19,209 nt of DNA from an uncultured Fibrobacter sp. GTDB taxonomy: Bacteria; Fibrobacterota; Fibrobacteria; Fibrobacterales; Fibrobacteraceae. Shown piece by piece: positions 1 through 6,009 of the stretch (position 1 is the first letter of the stretch; the number at the start of each line of letters is the position of its first letter). The position numbers and the translations under genes are program-made. The notes beneath the pieces are model-generated. The model was not told where the DNA came from and ran no database searches. It worked only from the letters and a program-made list of their open reading frames with translations. Where the stretch lies: contig CAKUTF010000047.1 in assembly GCA_934691725.1 (NCBI GenBank), positions 1 through 19,209 of the forward strand, read 5' to 3'.

Positions 1-1
1 G

Positions 2-1240
2 CCATACGCCGCTGCGCCGGCGCACGGCTCGGCGCGGACGGATTGCCCGATTTCTCCGCCGACGGGATTCCCGACACCGCATTTGCCAAACATCAGCCTG
101 GAAATGATGCGCCAGGTTTTCCAGCCCGCGCTCACGATTGCGATCCTCGGGGCGATCGAATCCCTGCTTTCCGCGGTCGTCGCGGACGGCATGACGGGAA
201 CGCGGCACCGCTCGAATACGGAACTGATGGGGCAGGGAATCGCGAACATCCTCTCCCCGATTTTTGGCGGCATTCCGGCGACGGGGGCGATTGCACGCAC
301 GGCGACAAACATCAAGAACGGTGCGGTAAGCCCGGTTTCGGGACTGGTTCACGCCATGATCCTTCTGCTAATCATGCTCCTGTTTGGAAAGTATGCGGAG
401 ATGATTCCGATGGCGGCTCTCGCAGCGGTCCTTTTCCAGGTTGCGTTCAATATGTGCGGCTACAAGAACTTTGCGAAGCTTGTCAAGGGAGCGCCCAAGA
501 GCGATGTGACGGTTCTGCTCGCGACTTTTGTCCTGACCGTGGTGATGGATTTGACGATTGCTATCGAAGTGGGTGTCTTGCTCGCCGCGATACTCTTTAT
601 CCGCCGGATGTCGGACGTGGCGGAGGTCGAGTATGTGACGGAAGAGCTTCACGAAGACGACGAGGAACTCGCCGACCCGAACAACATTGCGAGCCGTCAC
701 GTTCCGCACGGAGTCGCCGTCTTTGAAATTATGGGATCGCTTTTCTTCGGCGCCGTCGAAAAGTTCAAGGCCGCGCTGGACATGACCAGTTCACACCCGA
801 AAATTCTGATTCTCCGGATGCGTCAGGTTCCGTCGATTGATGCCGCGGGGATCCAGATGATCGAGGGACTGCTTTCCAAGTGCCGCTCCGAGGGAACGCA
901 GCTTCTGCTTTCGGGCGTCCATTCCCAGCCGATCGTCGCGCTTTCCAAGTCGGGACTCTTGAAGGATATCGGGGAGCAAAATGTCCTTGCGAATATCGAT
1001 GCTGCACTAAACCGCGCACGTGAAATTCTGGGACTTCCGATTGTCGCTGCGCATCCGACCGTTCCGAGCGTCGATTGGGAACACAATGTCCAGGAACCTT
1101 GGGTTCCGCAAAACGCGAATGCAAAAGTCGCCGAGGAAACGACCGAGGTCATCGCCGAGAGCGTTTCGGAAATTCCCGCCAAGGATATTCCGAAAATCGA
1201 AAACGAAAAGAAGGGAATGTTCCACAGGCTTTTCCGCTGA
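2..1240 (+). CDS. SulP family anion transporter, C-terminal part with STAS domain (5' truncated by window edge)
   Basis: This is an inner-membrane permease of the SulP/SLC26 family, which moves sulfate, bicarbonate or related anions; the substrate cannot be read from sequence. The visible 412 codons stay open to base 2, so the true start and the first membrane helices lie outside the window. The SulP core is unmistakable: LGAIESLLSAVVADGMTG, then GQGIANILSPIFGGIPATGA and IARTATN, followed by hydrophobic helices. A cytoplasmic STAS domain begins near base 690 (GVAVFEIMGSLFFGAVEKF, then ILRMRQVPSIDAAGIQMIEG) and a charged tail ends in FHRLFR. A TTG at 83 could be mistaken for a start, but the family homology continues upstream of it. 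The first ~60 bases match the family poorly, so a sequence error or divergence there cannot be excluded. The stop codon sits one base from the stop of the opposing rluE gene. Confidence 0.93.
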   Translation, partial: PYAAAPAHGSARTDCPISPPTGFPTPHLPNISLEMMRQVFQPALTIAILGAIESLLSAVVADGMTGTRHRSNTELMGQGIANILSPIFGGIPATGAIARTATNIKNGAVSPVSGLVHAMILLLIMLLFGKYAEMIPMAALAAVLFQVAFNMCGYKNFAKLVKGAPKSDVTVLLATFVLTVVMDLTIAIEVGVLLAAILFIRRMSDVAEVEYVTEELHEDDEELADPNNIASRHVPHGVAVFEIMGSLFFGAVEKFKAALDMTSSHPKILILRMRQVPSIDAAGIQMIEGLLSKCRSEGTQLLLSGVHSQPIVALSKSGLLKDIGEQNVLANIDAALNRAREILGLPIVAAHPTVPSVDWEHNVQEPWVPQNANAKVAEETTEVIAESVSEIPAKDIPKIENEKKGMFHRLFR

Positions 1241-1241
1241 G

Positions 1242-1790
1242 CTAGAAAATCTTTTCTTCGACCTTGCGCCATTTTCCCGGCGGCAAATCACCTAGCGAAA
1301 GCATTCCGATGCGGATACGGACCAGCCGAAGGGTGGGAAATCCGACGGAGGCTGTCATGTGACGGACTTGCCGGTTCTTTCCTTCGGTAAGCGTCATTTC
1401 AATCCAGGATGTGGGAATGTTTTTTCGCTCCCGAATAGGCGGTTTTCTTTCCCAGAGCCAATCGGGATGGGGAACCGCTTTTGCCGCGCATGGCCTGGTT
1501 TTGTAGCCTTTGATGAGAACGCCATTTTCGAGCTTTTGCAAGGCTTCCGTTGAAATTTCGCCTTCGACCTGGACCAGGTAGGTTCGCGGATGACGCATTT
1601 CGGGGGCGAGCAGTTGTTTGATAAGCTTGCCGTCGTCGGTAAGAAGCAGGGCGCCTTCGCTGTCGTGGTCGAGCCGTCCTGCCGCATAGATATTTTTGGG
1701 AAAGCCAAAGCCGTTGAGGGCGGGGTGGTTTCCTTCGGGAGTAAACTGGCTGAGGACGCCGAACGGCTTGTTGAATAGAATAATAGGCAT
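1242..1790 (-). CDS. rluE: 23S rRNA pseudouridine synthase, RluE type
   Basis: Predicted cytoplasmic enzyme converting a uridine of 23S rRNA to pseudouridine (U2457 in E. coli for RluE). The 182-residue protein starts ILFNKPFGVLSQF and carries the RsuA/RluB/E/F catalytic motif GRLDHDSEG (residues 38-46, catalytic Asp 41). It then has the RluE-like block PPIRERKNIPTSW and the C-terminal RNRQVRHMTA-type motif (here KNRQVRHMTASVGFPTLRLVR). There is no N-terminal S4 domain, as in RluE. I chose the ATG at 1790 because homology starts immediately after it. A TTG at 1844 would add 18 residues that look like translated repeat DNA. No clear Shine-Dalgarno precedes 1790. The gene converges on the SulP gene with a one-base gap, leaving no room for a terminator between them. 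Upstream lies heptamer array 1. Confidence 0.9.
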   Translation of the reverse strand: MPIILFNKPFGVLSQFTPEGNHPALNGFGFPKNIYAAGRLDHDSEGALLLTDDGKLIKQLLAPEMRHPRTYLVQVEGEISTEALQKLENGVLIKGYKTRPCAAKAVPHPDWLWERKPPIRERKNIPTSWIEMTLTEGKNRQVRHMTASVGFPTLRLVRIRIGMLSLGDLPPGKWRKVEEKIF

Positions 1791-1834
1791 TGGAGAAATA
1801 TAGGATTCTTGAATTGGTCCGCGGATGTCTAGGG

Positions 1835-1942
1835 GAATTGGCAATTAGCAATGAGCAATTGGTCAGCAGACGTCTAGGCTTTTTAAAATATCATTCCCTT
1901 GCTTGACAAGGGAATCTCGCCCGGTAATGACAGGCTAGCGAG
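1835..1942 (+). repeat. 108-bp direct repeat, copy 1
   Basis: Bases 1835-1942 align without gaps to 19102-19209 in the same orientation, with 8 mismatches in 108 by my count (about 93% identity). The block contains AG-type heptamer words, the word gcagacgtctagg and a REP-like hairpin, and ends in ggctagcgag. The second copy stops at the window edge, so the true repeat may be longer. Confidence 0.9.
1889..1933. repeat. REP-like palindromic element, copy 1
   Basis: A perfect 9-bp inverted repeat, attcccttg (1893-1901) and caagggaat (1907-1915), encloses a 5-base loop. It is flanked by a wider imperfect pair, tcatt on the left and aatga(ca) on the right. The TCATTCCC...GGGAAT layout resembles small intergenic palindromic elements (REP/MITE-like) found in many bacterial genomes. 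The same element occurs at 19157-19201. It could instead be read as a hairpin in RNA, but no T-tract follows, so a terminator role is unlikely. Confidence 0.65.
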
Positions 1943-2130
1943 CGATTCAGAGCTTAGTTGAGAGAGCTTAGAGCTTAGAACAGTGATCAGTGGTCAGAGT
2001 GCAGACGTTAAACTTCCGAGATGCAAGAGCATAGACGTCTGCAACTCTAAGCTCTAAAATCTCGGTTTCAAGTTCTAACAACCCCTCTTCCCTCACATCG
2101 TGTCCCACATCCCATTCAAATCACGGACAA

Positions 2131-2202
2131 CTGATTCCTGCCTCCTGATTCCTCTTGACTATTAACTAATCCCTCATCCCTCAAACCGTGTCCCACGTCC
2201 CG
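2131..2202 (+). repeat. 72-bp direct repeat inside array 1, copy A
   Basis: Starts ctgattcctgcctcctgatt and ends cgtcccg. It matches 2285-2356 without gaps, with 6 differences in 72 bases by my count. The copy is itself composed of CT-type heptamers, so it is a higher-order duplication within the array. Confidence 0.85.
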
Positions 2203-2284
2203 TTTTTCCTGCTGAGTCCTGTTTCCTGACTCCTCTCAATCCCTAACCACTAGCCACTGACCACTGCTAATTACTAATTGCTCA

Positions 2285-2356
2285 CTGATTCCTGCCTCCT
2301 GATTTCTCTTGACTATTAACTAGTCCCTAATCCCTCACATCGTGTCCCTCGTCCCG
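2285..2356 (+). repeat. 72-bp direct repeat inside array 1, copy B
   Basis: Second copy of the 72-bp block at 2131-2202, same orientation, starting 154 bases later (22 x 7, so in heptamer register). The copy begins ctgattcctgcctcctgatt and ends cgtcccg just before the leader of the FISUMP pseudogene. A third partial match to the cgtgtcccacatccc end lies near 2099-2114. Confidence 0.85.
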
Positions 2357-2414
2357 TTATACGGCAAAATAAGCGCAAAGCTCGCAAATCCGGGTAAAAT
2401 CAAAAGAAAATGCT

Positions 2415-2447
2415 TTGAATTTCCGACCGGACCGAAAAACTTATATT
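2415..2447 (+). promoter_or_regulatory. Possible promoter of the FISUMP pseudogene (weak)
   Basis: A TTGAAT (2415-2420) and a TATATT (2442-2447) lie about 65 bases upstream of the pseudogene's ATG. The 21-base spacing is longer than the usual 16-18, so only the -10-like hexamer is reasonably persuasive. Read as a possible relic promoter. Confidence 0.2.
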
Positions 2448-2512
2448 CGAAACGAAACTTTCACAATTCTGAGCTAGCCGCTTCAAAATTACCCCCAGAA
2501 GGAGAACCGCCG

Positions 2513-3211
2513 ATGAAAACGTTCAAATTTTCCGCGTTTGTCGTTTTGACTGCGATGTTTTTCGCTGCTTGCGGCGACGACGTAACAAAAGTAACCAACG
2601 TGACGCACTCGGAAAGTGTACGGCGGAGCGTTCGGGCGAGATGAAGTTTGTTTCGAAAGAAAATGCGGTTTATGTTTGCGCCGACTCCGCCTGGATAAAT
2701 ATTTCGACTGCCACAAAGGCTTCGTGCTCTGCGGAACTTCTTGCGGACAGATCGGGCTTTAAAATCGTCTGCGAAGGAGACTCGGTCGGAGTCTTCTTCA
2801 ACGGAAAGGACGGCTCGGATGGCGAAAAAGGTGTTGCAGGTGCGGACGGGAAATATTGCATGGTAGAGGAATCTCCGCTTCTCGATTCGGACTTTGGACG
2901 TGGCGCCTATCTTGTCGTTTGCAGAGGCGACACCGTGGGAACATTGCGGGACGGTCCGAATCGGCTCCCAGATCTGGATGGCGGAAAATTTAAACTACTC
3001 CTAAATGCCGGATACTTCGAGCTTCTGTTACAACGATTCAGCGGAATATTGCGAAAGGTACGGACGCCTTTACACGTGGGCAGCGGCGATGGATTCGGCT
3101 GCACGCTTTACGGAGAAAGTGCTCTGCAAGTGGGCAGGTTCGCGGAGTTTGCCCGGAAGGCTGGCGTCTGCCCGATACGACGGATCCATCCGCTGCATCA
3201 AGGACGATTAA
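2513..3211 (+). pseudogene. Decayed FISUMP-domain lipoprotein (Fibrobacter succinogenes major paralogous domain)
   Basis: The gene starts at ATG 2513 after a good ribosome binding site (aaggag 2499-2504) with a lipoprotein signal peptide ending FFAAC, then GDDVTKVTNVT, typical of this family. The frame then breaks. Relative to the ATG, family sequence continues in frame +2 from about 2602 (LGKCTAERSGEMKFVS to GDTVGTLRDG, including collagen-like GKDGSDGEKG) and returns to frame 0 near 2957 (IGSQIWMAENLNYS). It meets a TAA at 3002-3004 and resumes SSFCYNDSAEYCERYGRLY. It shifts to frame +1 near 3111 (CSASGQVRGVCPEGWRLPD), then jumps to frame 0 for the terminal GSIRCIKDD and stop. About 100 residues normally found between GWRLPD and the RCIKD tail are missing. 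Function of FISUMP proteins is unknown; this copy cannot make a normal product. Sequencing error cannot explain a large deletion plus four shifts. Confidence 0.9.
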
Positions 3212-3477
3212 TTAGTTTGAAATACCAAAGCTTGTTCAATGATGAAATGCTTGTCTGTAATTGGCGTTGAATTGCAGACAAATTAAATGTTGTTGTATAA
3301 ATTAATTGCTTTGCATATAAATTAACAAGTTTCGTACAAGCGAATTGATTGTACATAAATTAAAATATGAAAGCTTTGGAAGAACCTGTTTGAATTGCTG
3401 GCTGAAATGCCTCGTGAATTTTTGGTTGAAAATCGCATGAATAAATCAAAATCCTAGATCCTTTTATATAAAGCAAA
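3212..3477. other. AT-rich gene-free stretch after the FISUMP pseudogene
   Basis: No gene or RNA recognised. The stretch is clearly more AT-rich than its neighbours and holds three near-identical words (tataaatta 3296 and 3316, cataaatta 3354). It also holds one hairpin listed separately. It may be the eroded downstream region of the pseudogene. Confidence 0.6.
3252..3280 (+). terminator. Hairpin after FISUMP pseudogene, possible relic terminator
   Basis: tgtctgtaatt (3252-3262) pairs with aattgcagaca (3270-3280) over 11 bp with one G-T wobble, loop ggcgttg. The following bases are only moderately T-rich (aattaaatgttgttg), so termination efficiency is doubtful. Confidence 0.35.
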
Positions 3478-3504
3478 GGGTCCGGTTTCTTTGAAACCGG
3501 ACCC
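3478..3504 (-). terminator. Strong rho-independent terminator of the tpiA-secG-tRNA-Leu unit
   Basis: A perfect 12-bp inverted repeat, gggtccggtttc (3478-3489) and gaaaccggaccc (3493-3504), has a 3-base loop. On the minus strand it is followed by a T-rich run (tttgctttatataaaa). It begins four bases beyond the 3' end of the tRNA gene, fitting termination of leftward transcription. Confidence 0.85.
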
Positions 3505-3507
3505 TTA

Positions 3508-3591
3508 TGCGGTCGGACAGACTTGAACTGTCAAGCGGTTGCCCGCACTAGCACCTCAAGCTAGCGTGTCTACCAATTCCACCACGACCGC
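3508..3591 (-). tRNA. tRNA-Leu(GAG)
   Basis: The minus strand folds as a class II tRNA. The 7-bp acceptor stem is GCGGTCG/CGACCGC with discriminator A, and the D-arm region is TGGTGGAATTGGTAGACAC. The anticodon stem CTAGC/GCTAG has loop TTGAGGT (anticodon GAG, + strand bases 3555-3557). The long variable arm is GCGG-GCAA-CCGC, and the T-arm is GACAG-TTCAAGT-CTGTC. CCA is not encoded. It lies 29 bases downstream of secG and probably shares its transcript; the same secG-tRNA-Leu(GAG) order is known in E. coli (secG-leuU). Confidence 0.96.
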
Positions 3592-3620
3592 GTTAGAATC
3601 ATTGACAGACCAAATATAGT

Positions 3621-3998
3621 TTATTGCGCTGGGCTTGTCAAGGGGTTTTCTTGAGAATTTTCAACAGGAATCGTTGTCGCCGGGAGCTGCGGAACGGCTT
3701 GCGTCGCACTCGACTGCTCCGCGGATTGCTTCAGGGCCGAAGTCGCTTTTGTCGAACGGTCTTCCTGGATGGTCATATACCCGAGGCAGAAGACGAGCAC
3801 AAGGTAGATGATGCCGACAACCCGAGTGAGCTTCTGGACAAACGTCGCGGCACCTGCGGTAGAGAATGCCGATTGCGATGTCATGCCGCCAAGACCGGCG
3901 AGGCCGCCCATCTTGTCGTTTTGCAGGAGAACCAGGAGGATGAGGAACAGGCACAGGAAAATGTGGATGACGATTCCGACCCAAAAAAGTGTTGACAT
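3621..3998 (-). CDS. secG: Protein-export membrane protein SecG
   Basis: Small inner-membrane subunit of the SecYEG translocon that assists SecA-driven export. The 125-residue protein has two predicted membrane helices (about residues 4-25 and 56-76). Between them is the SecG hallmark LLVLLQNDKMGGLAGLGG (residues 21-38). The C-terminal tail after residue 80 is polar and low complexity (Ser/Gln/Pro-rich), as is common in SecG. The ATG at 3998 is preceded by aggaa with six bases spacing. The gene follows tpiA with 27 bases between them and precedes tRNA-Leu, so a tpiA-secG-tRNA transcript is likely. Confidence 0.95.
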   Translation of the reverse strand: MSTLFWVGIVIHIFLCLFLILLVLLQNDKMGGLAGLGGMTSQSAFSTAGAATFVQKLTRVVGIIYLVLVFCLGYMTIQEDRSTKATSALKQSAEQSSATQAVPQLPATTIPVENSQENPLTSPAQ

Positions 3999-4025
3999 AG
4001 TGATTCCTAAAAAGTTGTAATGAAA

Positions 4026-4790
4026 TTATTTCGCTTCCGCAGCGTCGATGATTTCCTTGAATGTGTTCGCCTTCAGACCGGCACCGCCGATCAGGCCGCC
4101 GTCGATGTCTTTCTGGGCGAGAAGTCCCGCAGCGTTTGCGCCCTTCATCGATCCGCCGTACTGGATGCGCATGTCTTCGGCGACCTTTTCACCGTAGAGT
4201 TCTTTGATGACGGAACGGATATAGGCGTGAGCTTCTTCCGCCTGTTCGTCGGTAGCCGTCTTGCCTGTGCCGATAGCCCAGACCGGTTCGTAGGCGAGGA
4301 CGACGTTCTTGTCCGCATCTTCCGCGGAGACTCCCTGGAGTGCACCCTTGATCTGGAGACCGAGGACTTCCTTGAGCGTTCCCGCTTCGCGCTGGGCGAG
4401 TGTTTCGCCGATGCAGATGATGACCTTGATGCCCGCTTCGAGGGTCTTCTTGACCTTGAGGTTCACGGTCTCTTCGGTTTCGTGGAAATACTGGCGCTGC
4501 TCGGAATGTCCGATGATGATGTAGTCCGCACCGATTTCCTTCACCATATCGACGGAAACCTTTCCGGTGTAGGCACCCTGGTCTTTCCAGTGGATGTCCT
4601 GGATGGCGAGCTTGACGTTCGAACCCTTGATGACATCGGCGACCTTTGCCGCGGCGAGATATGTCGGAGCGATGACCACCTCGGTCTTCTTCACGTCCTT
4701 GACCGCTTCGACGATGTCTTTCGCGAGCTGGACGCTTTCGCTCACGGTCTTGTTCATCTTCCAGTTTCCAGCAATGATGTACTGACGCAT
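4026..4790 (-). CDS. tpiA: Triosephosphate isomerase
   Basis: Cytosolic glycolytic enzyme interconverting dihydroxyacetone phosphate and glyceraldehyde 3-phosphate. At 254 residues it has the normal family length. Catalytic and loop motifs are intact: AGNWKMN (Asn9, Lys11), IIIGHSEQR (catalytic His95), AYEPVWAIGTGKTA (catalytic Glu168 and the mobile loop 6), and the phosphate-binding IQYGGSMKG and IGGAGLK. The ATG at 4790 has a clear ribosome binding site (aaggag, about eight bases upstream). A terminator hairpin lies just upstream at 4837-4867, so tpiA probably has its own promoter in the short gap. secG follows in the same direction. Confidence 0.98.
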   Translation of the reverse strand: MRQYIIAGNWKMNKTVSESVQLAKDIVEAVKDVKKTEVVIAPTYLAAAKVADVIKGSNVKLAIQDIHWKDQGAYTGKVSVDMVKEIGADYIIIGHSEQRQYFHETEETVNLKVKKTLEAGIKVIICIGETLAQREAGTLKEVLGLQIKGALQGVSAEDADKNVVLAYEPVWAIGTGKTATDEQAEEAHAYIRSVIKELYGEKVAEDMRIQYGGSMKGANAAGLLAQKDIDGGLIGGAGLKANTFKEIIDAAEAK

Positions 4791-4836
4791 ATCGGTAAAC
4801 TCCTTCGATAGGGTTAAAATTTTCGTTCAGAATTTA

Positions 4837-4867
4837 GAAAAAAAAGCGTTGCCTTGCGAGACAACGC
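4837..4867 (-). terminator. Rho-independent terminator downstream of the BamE-like lipoprotein gene
   Basis: On the minus strand gcgttg (complement of 4862-4867) pairs with caacgc (complement of 4846-4851), followed directly by a run of eight Ts (4838-4845 on the + strand read as A). It separates the mla-type cluster from tpiA. Confidence 0.75.
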
Positions 4868-4884
4868 CAAAATGAATTCAGGTT

Positions 4885-5313
4885 TTAGTAGGCCGATTCG
4901 AGGCTTGCCTTGGGCGGTTCGGATCCGCCGTAGCGGTCGCCTTCGATTTTGTCGAGGATCAGCTCGTCCTCGTAGCCCTTCATGCGGACAGCTTCGGGCT
5001 TTTTCCACTTGAGCCGCGTGATCAATTGGCCGTCGCGGGTGAGATATTCCCAGACATAGCCTTCCTGCATTTCGCGGTCGGGAGGTCCCCAGAGCAGGTT
5101 CACCATTTCCTGGGTCATGCCCTCTTCGATATAGCCTTGGAGGAAGATGTCCTTGAGACGCTTTTCGATGCCCATGCTTTCCTTGGTGGCGAAGTATTCG
5201 CGTTCGTATTGTTCGACGCCGCGTTCGACTAAAACGGAAGACGAATACCGGCTGTTGCAGGCCGAAAGCGCGATGGCGGAGAGCCCGATGGCAATGAACT
5301 TGTAAAATTTCAT
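4885..5313 (-). CDS. BamE/SmpA-like outer-membrane lipoprotein
   Basis: A 142-residue predicted lipoprotein. The signal peptide MKFYKFIAIGLSAIALSAC ends in a good lipobox (LSAC, Cys19). The mature part has the pattern EEGMTQEMVNLLWGPPDRE followed by GYVWEYL. This is the helix plus 'G.P' turn plus aromatic strand signature seen in SmpA/OmlA (BamE-like) domains. BamE itself assists outer-membrane barrel assembly, but BamE-like folds are also used elsewhere, so I name only the fold. The ATG at 5313 was chosen because it has aggag five bases upstream and begins the signal peptide; the frame is open further upstream without such features. It is the last gene of the mla-type cluster, 55 bases after the PqiC-like gene and followed by a terminator. 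Confidence 0.72.
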   Translation of the reverse strand: MKFYKFIAIGLSAIALSACNSRYSSSVLVERGVEQYEREYFATKESMGIEKRLKDIFLQGYIEEGMTQEMVNLLWGPPDREMQEGYVWEYLTRDGQLITRLKWKKPEAVRMKGYEDELILDKIEGDRYGGSEPPKASLESAY

Positions 5314-5368
5314 AGTCGCTCCTGAAAGGGTTGCCCTTGAAAAATAAGAATTTTTTAGGGCGGATGTC

Positions 5369-5995
5369 TTATGGATTTTCCGATTCGGATTCCTCTTGCG
5401 GATTTTTGGCGAGAATTTCTTCAATTTCCCGGATGGAATCTTCGGCATAGTGCGTCACAAGGGCGGAGGCCGCCTTCGCAAGTTCGAGAGGCGTGCGGTT
5501 TCCGAGCTTTTTCTTTTCGTCGTAGGCGCGTTTCCAGAGCGTCTTTCCCGTCTTGCCGTTTTGGAGCGTGAGTTCTACGGCGACCCGGGCAAAGGTTTCC
5601 GAAGAATCCGAATCGATTTCTTCAATTGCGTTCAGATGGCCCGAAAGTTCCAGGTCGGGAATTTCCGATGCCCGGCGTTCCACCTGCGCAAAGAGACCGC
5701 TTTCCCTCATGAGGCTTGCGACCGTATTTGCTACCTGGTGCTCGGGCGAGCTGGCCCAGAAGTCGTTTCCGTAGGACATGAACTCGTAGGGGGATTCCCG
5801 ATAGACGATGTTCGGCTGGCTGTAGGCGGGATCGACGGAGAATTTTTTGACTACCAGCCTGTAGGGTGTGCCGTTCGAAGCTTTGACCGAGCTTTCGCTG
5901 GCGAGCGTGTAGTAGCGGTTCTGGGCGGAGCTTCCGGCGCAGCCGAAAAGGAGAAATGCGGATAGTGCGCAAAAAATCAGGAATGTCTTTTTCAT
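5369..5995 (-). CDS. ABC-type transport auxiliary lipoprotein (PqiC-like)
   Basis: A 208-residue predicted lipoprotein: signal peptide MKKTFLIFCALSAFLLFGC with lipobox LFGC (Cys19). The mature N-terminus (RYYTLASES, then YRLVVKKFSVDPAYSQPNIV) and the YRESPYEFMSYGNDFWASSP segment match the ABC_trans_aux/PqiC pattern. In that family a YYxL start is followed by a strand with 'Y..n.W...P'. Family members are periplasmic, outer-membrane-anchored partners of MCE-type lipid transporters. Its position directly after the MCE gene (14 bases) supports that role here. The ATG at 5995 is preceded by gaggt. The frame runs open upstream through the MCE gene, but that part is an out-of-frame shadow. Confidence 0.82.
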   Translation of the reverse strand: MKKTFLIFCALSAFLLFGCAGSSAQNRYYTLASESSVKASNGTPYRLVVKKFSVDPAYSQPNIVYRESPYEFMSYGNDFWASSPEHQVANTVASLMRESGLFAQVERRASEIPDLELSGHLNAIEEIDSDSSETFARVAVELTLQNGKTGKTLWKRAYDEKKKLGNRTPLELAKAASALVTHYAEDSIREIEEILAKNPQEESESENP

Positions 5996-6009
5996 CGGGA
6001 CCTCAGGGT

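Larger units (their letters stand above)
1835..2356. repeat. Heptamer array 1: degenerate 7-bp word array with polarity flip
   Basis: This gene-free stretch between rluE and the FISUMP pseudogene is built from 7-bp words. Left of about 2036 the words end in AG on the + strand, for example agcttag at 1951, 1965 and 1972, tgatcag at 1984, tggtcag at 1991 and agcatag at 2028. Right of it they are the complement, starting with CT: ctctaag 2045, ctctaaa 2052, and an unbroken 16-unit run with 7-bp phase from 2243 (ctaacca) to 2354 (ctcgtcc). Fourteen of those 16 units conform closely to CTNNNNN or its near variants. The switch coincides with the palindrome gacgtc at 2034-2039. A REP-like hairpin (1889-1942) interrupts the left half. 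Frequent TAG words in successive units put stops in all frames, so coding is excluded. Identical words occur in array 2. Confidence 0.85.

Noticed and set aside
43..726. 227-codon + strand open frame overlapping the SulP gene
   Set aside because: Gly/Arg/Asp-rich +2 shadow; the SulP frame has clear transporter and STAS motifs.
1835..2356. Protein-coding reading of the arrays
   Set aside because: Seven is not a multiple of three and many words end in TAG (or start with CTA on the other strand), which places stops in every frame.
4020..4811. 263-codon + strand open frame antisense to tpiA
   Set aside because: Complete antisense shadow of tpiA, with Asp-rich composition from complementary codon bias and no ribosome binding site.
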